A stretch of DNA of 62,977 nt from Gnetum montanum (Eukaryota; Streptophyta; Gnetopsida; Gnetales; Gnetaceae): assembly GCA_015680685.1 (NCBI GenBank), contig MNCI01001986.1, forward strand, positions 122,278-185,254. The letters are read 5' to 3'. Made by a program: the position numbers and the translations under genes. Shown in pieces: positions 22,245-34,054 of this stretch. The first letter of the stretch is position 1. Each line of letters starts with the position of its first letter. The notes under the pieces were generated by a model, which worked only from the letters and a program-made list of their open reading frames with translations, was not told where the DNA came from and ran no database searches.

Positions 22245-23060
22245 GGTGTTTCATGCATAAACACTACTAGAGCATTTTCCAAACTTAATAAAAGCACTAG
22301 AAACTTATAATAACTATATTGAGTTTAAAATGTTGTCTTCAACACATCCTACTCTCTAACCCATACCTAATGGTACATTGACTTGAAATCAATTTGTAAG
22401 AGCATATAAGCTTCCTAAAGTTAATTAAACAAGTCATCAATGCATAAAAGAGGATACTTGTTCTTTACCATTGCCTAATTCAACTATCTATAATCAATGC
22501 ATAATTACAAGCTTCTATCCTTCTTCTGCACAAACAATGCTAAAGCATCCCTAGAAGAAACACTAGGATGAATTAAGCCTCTATTTATCAACTCTTGTAA
22601 CTAGATCTTCATCTCCACTAACTCCATTGGGGACATCTTATGAGAAGCCTTTGAAATAGACTCCATTCCTAACTACAACTTAATCTAAAACTCCACCTCT
22701 TGCCTAGATGAAAACCCAAGTAAATTTGTACAAAAAAAATATGGAAACTCACATATCACTTGGATTTGATTCAACTCAACTATCTATAAGCGGTAAACTA
22801 AAATCATGTAGTAGTTATGCTTATTTTGGAGCATCCATTAGAGCACTCTAAAGGATACCAAATCTCATCAAATAAGTTTAAATTTTTTATCTTCACCATT
22901 TCATAACCTTTCATCTATAGCCTCAAGAACTTCTACCAGTAGTCTAGACTACCACTGAACTACAACAGCTAATTCATACCCATGATAACATCATAACTAC
23001 CAATATCCATTACTTGTAAGTCACTAATCCACTATCTACCCTATGGACCTTTTGGTTTGT
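22245..23060 (-). pseudogene. Chromovirus-like RT start and protease end, broken
   Basis: The minus strand shows the end of a protease domain, SYDVIMGMN near 22975-22999, then a linker. RT follows with SISKASHKMSPMELVEMKIQ (about 22.6-22.68 kb), LINRGLIHPSVSSRDALALF, QKKDRSL, LCIDYR, VKNKYPLLCIDDLF and TTFXTQYSYYKFLVLLLS near 22.28 kb. This is the order and wording of chromovirus gypsy RT (SKAPYRM.P.EL, SPWGAPVLFVKKKDG, LCIDYR.LNK, KYPLP.IDDLF, F.TRYGHYEFLVMPFGL). Coding similarity stops near 22.245 kb, well before the catalytic YXDD motif, so the element is truncated there. Roughly every tenth codon is a stop. Confidence 0.8.
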
Positions 23061-24302
23061 TTTGGTATGCTCAAAATGTTAAGTAAAATGGAGACACAAA
23101 GTTGTTTTTATGGTTGTATGGTTATTGTGTTTGTTGGACTATGTACATGGGAAACCAAGATGAGCTAAAGAGGACAAGAAACAAACTATCCTAGAGCTCA
23201 AAGGAGGAGGTCACCCACATGTCTTCAAACAAACATCCAAAGAACATGGACAAGGACTTAATATTATACAAGAAAAGTGGACATCATTAAAGCATATGGA
23301 AGATCAAGGTTGTAGACAAGGAACAATGTATTCATCATGCAAGAGTAAGTGAAGAAAGACATGTCTAGGAAGTCATTGGTGTCTTGGCCGATTTGGGGTG
23401 AACTCAAAGAAAATTCAAAAAGATGTCTTCAAAAATAGCAAGACATCTTTCCTTAGCCAAATATGTCTTTCATGAGGCAAATATGTCTTTATAGAATGCA
23501 AACCAAATACAAAAATATGTCTTTTAGGATGGAGACTTCAGAAAGATGTCTTTTAGGAAACAAATATGTCTTCCTAGATTTGAAGGAAAATTTAAAGAGA
23601 TGTCTCAGGCATGAGAAAGATGTCTCCCATGACCATTACTGACCATTAGCTAGTTGTTGCACAATTTTTGAGAAGGATTTAGCAACATAGCAGCTATAAG
23701 AAGACTTGATGTGCATTGGGAAAAGTGCAATCATTGTTATATTTATTGTACAATCATTTGTAATCATTGAATTCTTTGTTTCTCTTCATTGTCTTATCAT
23801 TTTTTCTTTGTAAAGTGTGTTGTACCTAACTGTATAAAGATCAGCAATTGAGTTGCTATCGTTCCTTGTAATTCTTATTCTTGTTTCCCTACAGAGTTGA
23901 GTTTCTTGAGCTTGTCAAGATCCTATAGGATTGAGTTGTTGGTGTTCCACTACAACACTTCAATGCAAAGCTCAAGATTGTAAAGGTTGTGGAAGCCATG
24001 AAACCACATTTCGAGGCTTGATGAGACCTTACAAGGTTGAGTGATTGGTGTTACAGTACAATAGTATGAAGTAAGGCTTGACAATTGTATAAGGTGTGGA
24101 CCCTTCAACCACCTTTTGAGAGCAACAAATTCTAGAGGTATGCTTGTGATCTACCCTCCGAGTGTTGAGTACCCAAGTTTAGGAACCATGTAAATTTGTG
24201 TGTGTGATTTATTTTGTAAAGGTTCAATTAGGAGAACTTATTCATCCCTCGTCCCCCCGCCCCCCTTCCCCTTCTAAGTTCTATAATCCACATACCCTAC
24301 AA
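23061..24302. mobile_element. 1.2 kb non-coding insertion splitting the chromovirus protease (possible solo LTR)
   Basis: Coding similarity of the minus-strand protease breaks at both edges, and nothing between them is coding. Near the right edge a pyrimidine-rich stretch (CCTCGTCCCCCCGCCCCCC, 24249-24267) precedes an end in CTACA. That resembles the CCCCCTCT-type stretch near the 3' end of many plant Ty1/copia LTRs. No certain TG start or target-site duplication was found, so a solo LTR is only an inference. It also contains AAGATGTCTT-type words recurring at 23.42-23.62 kb. Confidence 0.4.
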
Positions 24303-25401
24303 GTCCACTAGCACCCCTTCACAAATTTGGTTTATTGGAATTTCATGGTCCTCAACAAAATGAACAACTCCAAATAGAAAGCACAACATGAAAGGACTAC
24401 CCAAGACACAATGCTAGGATCTATGAATAAATAACTAGCATCATGATCATATAGAACTAATACATGAAGGTATAAGATCATACCTCCTATCTCCATAATA
24501 GTGTTTGGCTACATGTTCAATAGCTGGTCCATTAGAGCATACACTCAATCCTAGCCTCTCTATCCTATCTACCCTACTTCACTAGTCTATCTAGTCAGAG
24601 CTCCACATTCACCAACAACTAGTGATCTCTGATAATGGCCCCCTACATCTAAAATTATATACTATTTTTCATAGGTACTTCCTAGCCAAATGTTCTTGCT
24701 ATCCACATGTATAATAGTTTGGGTAGTCACTTTGAAGATGCCCTAGCTATTCATATAAGAAACATGTAAGAGAATCTTCATAACCTATAGAATAAGAAAT
24801 ATCACTGGATGCTAGCTATTACCTACCACCACCATAACCATGACCATCACATCCACCATGAGCCTACTTAGCTAATCCATATCATCCTCTAGATGGTAAT
24901 CCCCTCTTTTATCCTTGCCCATGCCTCTATCCTCTATCCAACTCCTCTTTAAATCCATAGCTACCTCACATGCATCATTATATTAAGTGATAAAGAGAGG
25001 TAATACATTATGCTTCAAGATTAGACAAAGTTCTCTAATATATTGATTTACCCTATCCCAACACATTCATTAACTTAGTAACATAAGCACTAAGCTTAGA
25101 AAAATAAGTATCATAATCAATCATTATTCTACTACCTTGATATAATCAATAAAGTTCCTCCTCCTTTACCTAAACATACTAGGTGGAGATATATTAATAA
25201 TTGAAGCAAACCAAGACATGTTTCCAAGAAACCTCCTATGCTATTCATATGTTGGCTTTCTCGTTAAGCATTCACCAACATATACTAGTATCAATAAGCT
25301 AGTATGTTGTATGTTTATTTTATTGAGTTGAGGCATAATCCACCAAGTCAAACACCTTTCTTAGATCCTCTAATCATTCTATAGTCATAGCAAGATCCTC
25401 A
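24303..25401 (-). pseudogene. Chromovirus-like gag core and zinc knuckle, broken
   Basis: Reading leftwards from 25401: EDLAMTIE, LEDLRKVFDLVDYAS, then QGSRMIIDYDTYFSKLS near 25.1 kb. These match the gag core of chromoviruses (W...LE.IF......, F..L.QG..TV.EYE..F..LS). At 24.68-24.77 kb, GHLQSDYPNYYTCG and QEHLARKYL correspond to the zinc-knuckle region (C..CG..GH....CP). The start of the protease, VVHFVEDHEIPINQICEG and VLVD, abuts the 23.06-24.30 kb insertion. The 5' part of gag is found again at 35017 onward, beyond element B. Confidence 0.75.
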
Positions 25402-25406
25402 GTGCC
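25402..25406. repeat. Left target-site duplication of element B
   Basis: GTGCC directly before the LTR start, matched by ATGCC at 35012-35016 (four of five bases). The host reading frame closes up across the pair, which confirms it. Confidence 0.8.
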
Positions 25407-26221
25407 TGATGAGAGTGGTTACGCTAGCAATTTATTCTAATTATTAGAGCAGTTACTCTAGCATTTTAGTCTAATTATTAGAGCAATTACTCTAGCGGTT
25501 TATTCTAATTATTAGAGCAGTTACTCTAGCAGTTTATTCTAATTATTAGAGCAGTTACTCTATCGGTTTATTCTAATTATTAGAGTAGTTGCTCCCAAGC
25601 CTATAAATACAATGCCCAGGTGCACAATTGGAAAGGAAGTCTTGTAGCAATCAAGTAGCTAAACTCTTGTAGTTTGTTTGAAAGTTAGAGTATTTTCCAA
25701 GTGCCTATAGCAAGAGGTCTAAGTGTGGATGGATCTTTATTCAAGCAGTTTGTACCTGAGCACACNATTTAACGATTTGGTTAATTGATTAAAATGAATT
25801 GCTACACTAATAACATAAATGTAAAGTGCATAAAATAAAATAAATGCATAAGAAAATAAAATAAAAGAAATGCATAAGAAGACAAATCTCAAGTGCTACA
25901 AGGATGAATCGAAGAGCTCATCTTTATTTCCGTACAGAAGGTGTGCTCAGGTACAAACTGCTTGAATAAAGATCCATCCACACTTAGACCTCTTGCTATA
26001 GGCACTTGGAAAATACTCTAACTTTCAAACAAACTACAAGAGTTTAGCTACTTGATTGCTACGAGACTTCCTTTCCAATTGTGCACCTGGGCATTGTATT
26101 TATAGGCTTGGGAGCAACTACTCTNTGGCACATAAGTACTTAGTCCTTGGAATTTGATCGGATTGTGTATGAAATGCTCGTATTCATATGGTTGAGCGTA
26201 GGGGTACCTCACCGCTCATCA
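25407..26221 (+). repeat. 5' LTR of element B, with an inverted internal segment
   Basis: It starts TGATGAGAG and ends GCTCATCA before the primer site. Five copies of a 34 bp unit containing TCTAATTATTAGAG (25414-25590) precede the TATA box. From the N at 25766 to the N at 26125 the sequence is the reverse complement of the middle of the LTR; the part at about 25938-26124 mirrors 25586-25765. The LTR segment matching roughly 34584-34920 of the 3' LTR is missing. Confidence 0.85.
25602..25609 (+). promoter_or_regulatory. TATA box in 5' LTR of B
   Basis: CCTATAAATACAATGCC directly after the 34 bp repeat array. The same site is in the 3' LTR at 34182-34189. Confidence 0.65.
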
Positions 26222-26240
26222 TTGGCACTGTTGCCAGGGA
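26222..26240 (+). promoter_or_regulatory. Primer binding site of element B
   Basis: TTGGCACTGTTGCCAGGGA follows the LTR end. It differs from the tRNA-Asp-type TGGCGCCGTTGCCGGGGA only by C-to-T or G-to-A changes. Confidence 0.8.
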
Positions 26241-26357
26241 CTTAGTTGTTTGTGTGCTAACAAGAACATAGGAAATCATTCACATCATTGGAATGAAACC
26301 TTAGGGTTGGTTTAGAAAATAATAAACAAGAATACATTGCATACTAAGTACACAAGT

Positions 26358-28376
26358 ATGTCTCCTTCTTCGTACAAAAGTGCCTCACCGCCTAGGTCTA
26401 AAACAAGAAACAATCGACAACATAATACACATGATGTTGATCCACCAGTCCCTCAACAAGTTCGAGTGGTATATATTCATCCCGATGAGTATGTACCAAA
26501 ATTCACCTTTATCCTCCATCAAGATGAACAACTATGTTGGTGAGACTTAGAAGGTAACATAGTGTTACCTCCCGATCATTCAGTCCCAACCATGCTTCTT
26601 CGTGCTCTCACACAAATTGGCATGCCGCACTTACACATAGAATACGTTGTACAAGACCATGACTTAAGCGAATACCATCCCATGGAGGCACAACAACAAA
26701 GGGACTTGCAACCGGAGAGACATCATAAGTCTTTGAAGGGTAAGTAGTCCCAGGATGTCCCACATGTCTTAAACAAAAATGAGGGTGGTGAACCTACCTC
26801 AGGCAGTCGTCCACACAACGATGTTCCTTCCCTTGACTTTGGCCAAGGGGTTTTGTATCAAAACCTTCATTCCACTATTCATAACCCAAGTTCTGATACC
26901 CATGGGTACAAAGGATCTAAAAAAGGAACACGAACTCATGATAAAGGTGGACATTCTAATCGCAATCGCTATCGAGGCCGAGATTGTAGAAAAGAAGGTA
27001 GTAGACACTGTCATGGTGACAGTTTTCCTTCTTCTTCACCTTCATCACCTCCTTCAACCTCTCCTTCAATATTTGAATGTGGGTATAAAGAAAAAGGTCA
27101 TGGGGATAAAGGTAGGCAAAGTGGAAGTCATAGATGAAATAGCTAGGAAAGGGAACAAAGGCACTCTAGAGAGTCACGACATAGAAGAAGGCAGAGTGGG
27201 GAACAACGTAGGCATCATAGACACCATGGACGAGATGATCACAATGAACCCCTGCTTGCTACTCAAAGTATGTTGGACATAACTAAGGCTGTTAGAATTC
27301 CAACAAGGCATCAGAAAGATAGTAGGATCAAGAGATTAGATATGAACAACATCCCACGATTTGAAGGGGGATACAATGTTGATCCTCAGAATCATTTACA
27401 AGCATTCCATGATACGTGTGCCTTACAGAACATAGAGAAAAATTGGCAAAATCTTAAGTTGTTCCCATGGATATTAGTTAAAGAAGTGGACAGCTGGTAC
27501 TAGTCTTTAGAACTAGAATCCATTCGTAGGTGGAGTACTATGTTAGAACTACTTAATGACAAGTACCAAACATACTCCTAAGTGTCTAACTTGCGAAAGC
27601 AAATCCAAGGCTGGAAATGAGGACATGAACCCTTCGATGCTACCACAGGCCAATACTATGCACTGTTACATCGTTGTCCTGGCCATGGTTATTCATAAAG
27701 GGATCAACTACGCCATCTCGTAGATGGGCTTAAGGATGAAACGAGAAGAACCCTTGGGACTTATGCCCAAGGAAGACTATCTAAGCTTAGGTCCCATCAA
27801 ATTCAAAGACTATTGGAGCAAGCTGCTAAGGAAGAAGGTGAGCTATGGAAAATAGAAAGTGCAGAAGAGTATAACTGAGATCCTTCCCTTCGGAAGAGGG
27901 GAGTAAGATTTTGTGAGGATGAAGAAGAGTCACCACTCAAAGAGATGGTGAATAGAAAAACTTTTCCTATCCAAAAGATAACATCAAAAGTTTTGGCAAA
28001 GGTAGATCAAATGTGGTATTTCCTAGACAATAGATTTCAAACTATTCTTAAAATAGTAGAGTCTAGAGATCAAGATAGTGAGAAAATAAAAAAGAAAGAG
28101 GCTGAATATGCACATAGCAAGGGTAAGGGAAAAGTTACCATCATTCAAGAGGTTGTGGATTCAAAAATAGATAATGATAATGTATGTGAGATATGTGAAT
28201 ATAACCATCCTAAGGGATGTTACTCTGTAATCTCACATCTACAGGAGTCTGGGCTATATGTGCTTAACCCACGATTAAACAAAAGGCAAACACCCCGAAG
28301 ATTACCTTATCCTCAAGGTAACCCAAGGCAGTTCCACCAACCCTTAACATATTATCCCAGTGGAACTCCACCATAA
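26358..28376 (+). pseudogene. Element B gag, broken
   Basis: Structural protein of element B. The start MSPSSYKSASPPRSK at 26358 matches MSSSSSHKSNSPPRD in D. A TGA at 26541 replaces an Arg codon present in D. Frames shift between 26.78 and 27.3 kb. The core reads GGYNVDPQNHLQAFHD, then NWQNLKLFPWILVKEV, with a stop at the WY*SL position, and GRLSKLRSHQIQRLLEQAAK. A charged linker follows (VNRKTFPIQKITSK, KKKEAEYAHSKGKGKVT), then CEICEYNHPKGC and PRRLPYPQGNPRQFHQP. The frame then stops at a TAA (28374-28376) where C2 has a Gln codon. No standard zinc knuckle is seen. It continues in frame into the protease. Confidence 0.8.
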
Positions 28377-29612
28377 CTAATTAAGAAATATCAACAGTGG
28401 CAACACCCACAATCATGGGGAATGCCACCACCAAGGTAATAGTATCCTTAGCAGCAACTTGACTAGTATGGATATTACGTGCAGCAGCCAATCTCCCCAC
28501 ATGACTCTACTAGTCACGTCACTCCTCAACCTCACTACCAAGCCCATGAGTATTATGGGACTCCCTTTTCTAGAGGCAATATTCTGCAAGCATATCATCC
28601 TTCTCATCTAGATGCATCTCTTCCACCAATAGCTCCACTACCACCTACTCCCGCGATGCAAGGTGAAATCCCTACCCAACCACAGCAACGTAACACCACA
28701 AGGGCTATTAACTCTCAACCTACTATTGGTTCCAACAACCACATGAAGAAAATACCTTTCTTTATAACCAATAGTTCAACCAAGTCCTTGCAATCACAAG
28801 TGACTGATTTCTTAGATGTCTTAGTATCAATCAAAACTTCGGAGCCCCCTTCAACCCAATCATTACACTCAATGTATATGGTCATGCTAACACATGCCAT
28901 CACTAATTGGATCAAAGTTGGCCACCTTCCCAGGAAATTATCTGATCCTGGGAGTCCTCTGATATACTTACAAATCATTGGAAATGTATCATGCAAGGCT
29001 CTTTTGGATTTAGGTTTCGGTGTCAACTTTATTTCTCAAGAAATGTACAAGGCCTGGAACCTACCTCCATTGAAAAAGAGCAACATTTGTCTAGAGTTGG
29101 CCAACCAGTCCATAACTATCCCATTGACACTAGTGGAAAATGTTGTTAGTGATTCAGCTGACTTCTTAGTGATTCAGGTAAACAATGGTAAGGGGGACTT
29201 CCCAATCATAATGGAAAGAGCATGGCTAATCACCATTGATGCATGCCTAGGAATCCATGATATTTTCCTAGAAATATCAAAGGAAAATACATTCAGAAAG
29301 ATGGAGAAGAAGAAAGTTCCATGCATCACATATAGTGACATAGGGTGTAATTGCGTGCAGATGTCATCGTTTGTGCAAAGTTTAGCATTGCATGCATGCA
29401 ATCAGTGTGCATAAGTGATTAACATAAAAATATACCTATATGTAGTAGCCACATGATAGGAAGACACCCAATGGTTAACAGCTAATCAAGAAAGTAGTTC
29501 ACTCATATGCATGGAACCAATTGAGGGTTTGACTTATGCTTACATCGATAGCATAGATGCATTAGAGAAAGTCTACCACCAACTTCCAAGTCTTAACCTT
29601 GAAAATATCAAC
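28377..29612 (+). pseudogene. Element B protease region
   Basis: Retroviral-type aspartic protease that would cleave the polyprotein. It is open for 311 codons from 28479 to 29414. After a Pro/Gln-rich linker, the domain reads KALLDLGFGVNFISQEMYKA. The catalytic Asp-Ser/Thr-Gly triplet seen as DSGSG in D and DSGSS in C2 is DLGFG here, so the usual Ser/Thr is lost. WNLPPLKKSNICLELANQS and GDFPIIMERAWL follow, as in D. The end of the segment has stops and a shared TAG at 29613-29615 leading into RT. Confidence 0.75.
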
Positions 29613-30325
29613 TAGGGGAAGTTGGAAATCCCTAAGAAATTTAAGCAGGAGCCCCTTGAGCTAAAACCATTGTCCACTGGTATGGAATACACGTTCCTTA
29701 AAAACAGAAAATCAGTAATTATCAACACTAAGCTTGCTCCTCAATAGAAAGAAGAACTATTGAAGGTAATAAATAAATGGTCGAAAGCCTTCACTTGGTC
29801 ATATCTTGAATTAACTAGAATAGATCCTAGGATATGCCAACATAGAATTTACATTGACCCCTCCATGAAGCCTCGAAGACAACCGTAGAGACGATTGAAC
29901 CCTNTATGGATGATTTCTCCACGTATGGAGCAAACTTTGATCAAGCCTTGGACCAGGTAGAGCAAGTGTTAAAAAGATGTGTAGAAACCAATTTGAGGCT
30001 CAACTAGTAGAAAATCCATTTGATGGTCCAAGAAGACATAGTTCTAGGGTACAAAATCTCACACATAGGGATAGAGGTAGACCCTAAGAAAATCAAAGTT
30101 ATCCAAGGAATTACCTATCAACCGGAAACTCTCAAAGATATTTGGTCATTTCTTGGACATACTAGCTACTATAGGATATTTATTGAGAACTTTTCAAAAG
30201 TTGCCAAACCATTGGTGGAATTAACAAAAAAGGACATACCTTTCGAGTGGACTAGGGAATGCAAATTAGCTTTTCAAACACAAAAATAGAAGCTAGTAGA
30301 AACACCCATTCTACAAGCTCCTGAC
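29613..30325 (+). pseudogene. Element B reverse transcriptase, internal deletion at N
   Basis: It starts with KLEIPKKFKQEPLELKPLS, as in D. At the N (29904) the sequence jumps from RLNP to MDDFSTYGANFDQALDQVE. By comparison with D (about 60918-61343) some 425 bp are missing, including the fingers and the first catalytic Asp block. After the jump, VLKRCVETNLRLN, IVLGYKISHIGIEVDPKKI and SFLGHTSYYRIFIENFSK match gypsy RT and its connection domain. Because the break lies exactly at the N, the deletion may be an assembly effect. Confidence 0.8.
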
Positions 30326-30890
30326 TAGTCCAAACCATTTCATATCATGACTGACGTGTCCAACTATACCTTAGGAGCTGTACTTACATAGTTAGATGAC
30401 CATAAGCATACTCATTACATCCACTATGCAAGTAGAAGTATCGTTGGTGCACAAATTAACTACACTACCATAGAGAAAGAATTAATGGTTGTAGTGTTTG
30501 CACTAGAAAAATTTAGATACTATGTATTAGGATATAAAGTATATGTACATACAGATCATAGTGCAGTCTAGTTCCTCATGAATAAGCCAATGGTAAGCCC
30601 TCATATCATACGATGGCTTGTAATCTTACAAGAGTTCGATCTTATGATGATTGATTGCAAAGGCACCGAGAATGTAGTCGCTGATCATTTATCTCAGTTG
30701 CAATGGGACAACAAAGAGGATGAGTATCCAATTTCTGATTATTTTCCTGATGAATTCCTCTTTGCAGGTGTAGCCAATAATCAATCACCCATGGAGAAAA
30801 AATGGTACAGTAGCATTCTTACCAATCTCCTCACCCAACAAACACCACAAGAGTTAAACCTTAAGAAGAAACAACAGTTTCTTCACTAAT
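30326..30890 (+). pseudogene. Element B RNase H, broken
   Basis: Ty3-type RNase H: MTDVSNYTLGAVLT, INYTTIEKELMVVVFALEKF, YVHTDHSAV, MMIDCKGTENVVADHLSQL. The Asp-Glu-Asp catalytic set (TDVS, EKEL, TDHS) is visible. In-frame TAG codons at 30326-30328 and 30389-30391 coincide exactly with stops in C2 and D, and further stops lie between them. The 30578-30889 part is open for 103 codons. Confidence 0.8.
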
Positions 30891-32155
30891 CCAAGTACTT
30901 TATGGAGATCAATGGACAACTTTACAAAGGGTGTCCCAATGGCTTGGTTCAATGGTGTGTTTTTGATATAGATCAATTGCGAGTTCTCCAAGATGCTCAT
31001 GAGGGTCCTTGTGGGGGTCATTACGCTAGGAGACGCATAACCATCAAGATCCTACTTGTAGGATATTATTGGCCTACATTATTTCGAGACACCCATCGTT
31101 TTGTCCAATCTTGTGAGCACTATCAATGTGATGGGGGAATGACTACTAGAATGGAGGACCCACAATAATGGATTCAACCATTAGAACCCTTCGACATATG
31201 GGAAATTGATTTTATGGGATTGATTACACCAATGTCCAATGGAAAAGCTTATATTATTGTTACTGTTGATTACCTAACAAAATGAGCAGAAGTAGCTATT
31301 GTTAAGGATTATACATCATCTACAGCTGCACGATTTATTTAACAAAAAATCATAAACAGGTTTGGTGTGCCGTGTGCACTTATTTCAGACAATGGTGCAC
31401 ACTTCACAAGTGCAACTTTTTAGAAATTAATACAACGCTTAGGGGTTGAACACAAAATGATGACACCATACCACCCCCAAGCGAACAATCAAGCTAAAGT
31501 CACTAACAAGAAGATTATGAAAATCTTGACAAGAACTATTAGCAAGTTTAGGTGAGACTAGACCACTAAATTGAACGATGCTCTTTGGGCATACCACTCC
31601 ACATGGAAACTCCCTAAAGGCTACTCTCCCTATGAGTTAGTGTACAGTAAATTACCAATACTTCCCATTCAAATTGAGCTCCGTACATTATCCATGGCAT
31701 GTAACCTCAACCTTGACCTTAACCTAGCACAGAAACAACTGTTAGTAACTCTTAACTTGCTAGATGAAAATTGATTAGCTGCCCTGTCATCTAATAAATT
31801 GCACAAGGCCTTCAATAAACAATGTCATAACCTAAGAATTATGAAAGTTAAATATCAGCCAAGAGATAAGGTTCTCTACTAAAATCCCACACATGTGCCA
31901 CAACGTACTAAATTTCAAACACTGTGGGAAGGACCTTCTATTATTTATGCAACTTTTCCTTTAGGGGCCATGATAATATACAAACTTGAGAGCCTAGATA
32001 AGAAAATTTTGGTCAACATGCAACAAACCAAACCTTTCCAGGAGTTTAGGATAGCTAGTAAACATGCTACCTCTATTAGTGGACAACCTTGCTCACTATT
32101 TCAAATCTCCTCCTTCCAACTCAGTCGTGGGGGAGATGGATACCTATGCTAACCA
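30891..32155 (+). pseudogene. Element B integrase, broken
   Basis: The zinc-binding N-terminus reads HEGPCGGHYARRRITIK, followed by HRFVQSCEHYQCDG, with the second pair C..C altered (CEHYQ) relative to CECCQ in D. The core shows [30 protein letters not shown] and TPYHPQANNQAKVTN. The third acidic residue of the D,D-35-E triad (Glu in GQVEV of D) is Lys here. The C-terminal part (NDALWAYHSTWKLPKGYSPY, LWEGPSIIYATFPLGAM) resembles the gypsy GPF/Y region. There are several stops. Confidence 0.8.
32127..32136 (+). promoter_or_regulatory. Internal polypurine-like motif of element B
   Basis: GTGGGGGAGA in the context TCAGTCGTGGGGGAGATGG, right after the integrase. Nearly the same words (CAATCGTGGGGGTA) stand directly before the 3' LTR at 34041-34054. 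The motif is kept in C2 at 55191-55200. Confidence 0.5.
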
Positions 32156-32159
32156 TTCT

Positions 32160-33376
32160 AGGCCCTTGGTTCTTTTTGAATTTTTTTTTACACATTTTTG
32201 TTTCACACATTTTTCAAACTTTTCTTATTTTTGTTTTACACCATCATTCATATTTTTACTATTTTTTTGATTGCTTGATTTACTTTTATTCGTCATCTAA
32301 TAAGTGCTCATGATGGTGGATTGAATTATATCATATTGATTGCTAATATTTGGTTTTTACCTTTGAATTATGATAGTGATATTAAGGTATGGTTCTTTTG
32401 GTAAAACAAGCAATGAGTCCATGTCGTCCACTCATCCATACAACTCTATGGTCTCCTTTGGCTTGGAACTGTACAATCCCCTTTTTCTAAGTAAACTTGT
32501 TAATGAATTAGTGGCTGGGTATTTTTCAAACCAAGGAAAGACTCAAAGGATGAAAAGGGTGTGACTTCAAGGGGATTCGATGCAATGGTGCTGGCCATTC
32601 TCTTGGGTGCTTAGATGCTTTCTCTTAGGTTTTCTACCATTCTGACATTGTTCAAATATCAGGAAGCTGAGTGAATAAAAATAATTCTTTGCATGGTGTG
32701 GTTCTCATGCATAAACATAAAATAAAATAAAAAGAGAAAAAGGTGAGAATTCAAAGTACACCCCTTAGACATAATAAAGCAATATGGGCTATAAGTGCCA
32801 GTTATGGCACTGGAAAGACATGTTACCCATGCCTAAAGGTTCTCTCTAACTAAGGCCCTTTCTTGCTTCATGCTTCTCCATCTTACTCTCCTAGGAATGG
32901 TGGTGACTCTTTGTGGAAGCATTCTTGTTGCTTCAAGTGGATGGATTGGTCAAGTGTGTTGATGTGAGGTCACTAGATGTGGTTTGTTTAAGTCTATATT
33001 TGGGATGAGTTCTACTCGGTCACATTAACCATGAAATACATAGGGGGCTTACACAACCTTGTTCTTGGGATTCCATTCCATTCTCTCCTCTCCATCTTTC
33101 TTTCCATTTTCCAAGTCATTGTTGATTTTATCATTAGTCTATTCTGGGTTGATGCATTATTTTTCTTTGGTGAATTCTTGTGGGTAAGTTTTTAAATTTT
33201 TCTTCCAAATGACATCACTAGAGCCTACAGACTCTTTGTTTTGTGGGTTTTTTAGGGCATAAAGGGAATGAGCCTACTTTGGGGAGGACCCACTAGCATT
33301 TTTTTCTAGTGCAATTGTTAACTTCTTTCCCTTAAACGTTTTCTACAATCAATCATTTCTTGTTTCATCCCCATCC
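32160..33376 (+). other. Element B 3' non-coding region with conserved blocks
   Basis: It follows the integrase. Long T-rich stretch, then blocks that are also present downstream of pol in C2 (55.2-56.35 kb), notably AGACATGTTACCCATGCCT and CTCTAACTAAGGCC (32817-32863 against 56049-56092). No domain is recognised in the short frames. Confidence 0.6.
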
Positions 33377-33892
33377 ATGACATCCATTTTATTGGTGTTG
33401 TCGTTGATATTTTTCATCTTTCTTGTTCCTCATGTTTTTCCATCTTATAGCTATAGGAGGTTTGCTCTTAGTCATGGGGGCCTTGGCATAATTTTTTTTA
33501 ATTTTCTCCATTTTACTATTCACCTAACCCCTACACCTTGGGTAGTCACCTGTGATAAATCTCCAAACCAGTTTCTGCCATAACCACAACTCAACCAATG
33601 CGCTTCATATCGAGGCAAGGTATCAACTACATTTTGGTTTATCTCTCCTTGCTCATTTGTGACTATGTTGTGTGTGCAGATGGTGATCATACAAACAATG
33701 GACTAGGCTTGGAGGAAGCACTCAGGATGGATAGGAACTAGAGCATTTATGAAAGGAGCAAGTTTGGTGGCATGGCTATGTATAATCAATGGAAGGCACA
33801 ATTTTGGCATTGGTGGCAACACACTCCATCTTCTTTCTCTCTCTCTTTTTCTCTTCAAGCTACCAAATAAAGGCTTGGATGTCATTTATGTA
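33377..33892 (+). pseudogene. Possible extra reading frame downstream of integrase in element B
   Basis: One frame of about 172 codons is open apart from two stops (near 33581 and 33701). It begins MTSILLVLSLIFFIFLVPHV, a hydrophobic N-terminus that looks like a signal peptide or membrane segment. Later come SYRGKVSTTFWFISPCSFV and IGTRAFMKGASLVAWLCIIN, which are fairly hydrophobic. Some Athila-type elements carry an envelope-like gene at this place. I see no recognisable envelope motif, and D is cut off before this point, so the identification is open. Confidence 0.35.
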
Positions 33893-34045
33893 TGAGTGTT
33901 GACCACAATATTGTAATATTCTTATTGATCCTTCACTAGGCATGTTGAGTCTATCATCCCATTCCACTGTCACTTTTCAATTAGTCAATAATCCATACGT
34001 TTCCAATATTTTGTAAGGAACTCGATGATGAGTTTTCATTCAATC

Positions 34046-34054
34046 GTGGGGGTA
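34046..34054 (+). promoter_or_regulatory. Polypurine tract before 3' LTR of B
   Basis: GTGGGGGTA immediately upstream of the LTR start TGATGAG, the expected place for plus-strand priming. Confidence 0.65.

Noticed and set aside
25414-25590. Regular 34 bp repeats resembling a CRISPR array
   Set aside because: The units are contiguous tandem copies without unique spacers, inside a plant LTR.
25766-26125. Inverted LTR segment as a genuine biological inversion
   Set aside because: Both edges coincide with single N bases, so an assembly join is the simpler explanation.
26779-27282. 167-codon frame in the gag of B
   Set aside because: It is out of frame with the gag wording (RDCRKEGSRHCHGD lies in another frame here) and arises from loss of stops in a biased region.
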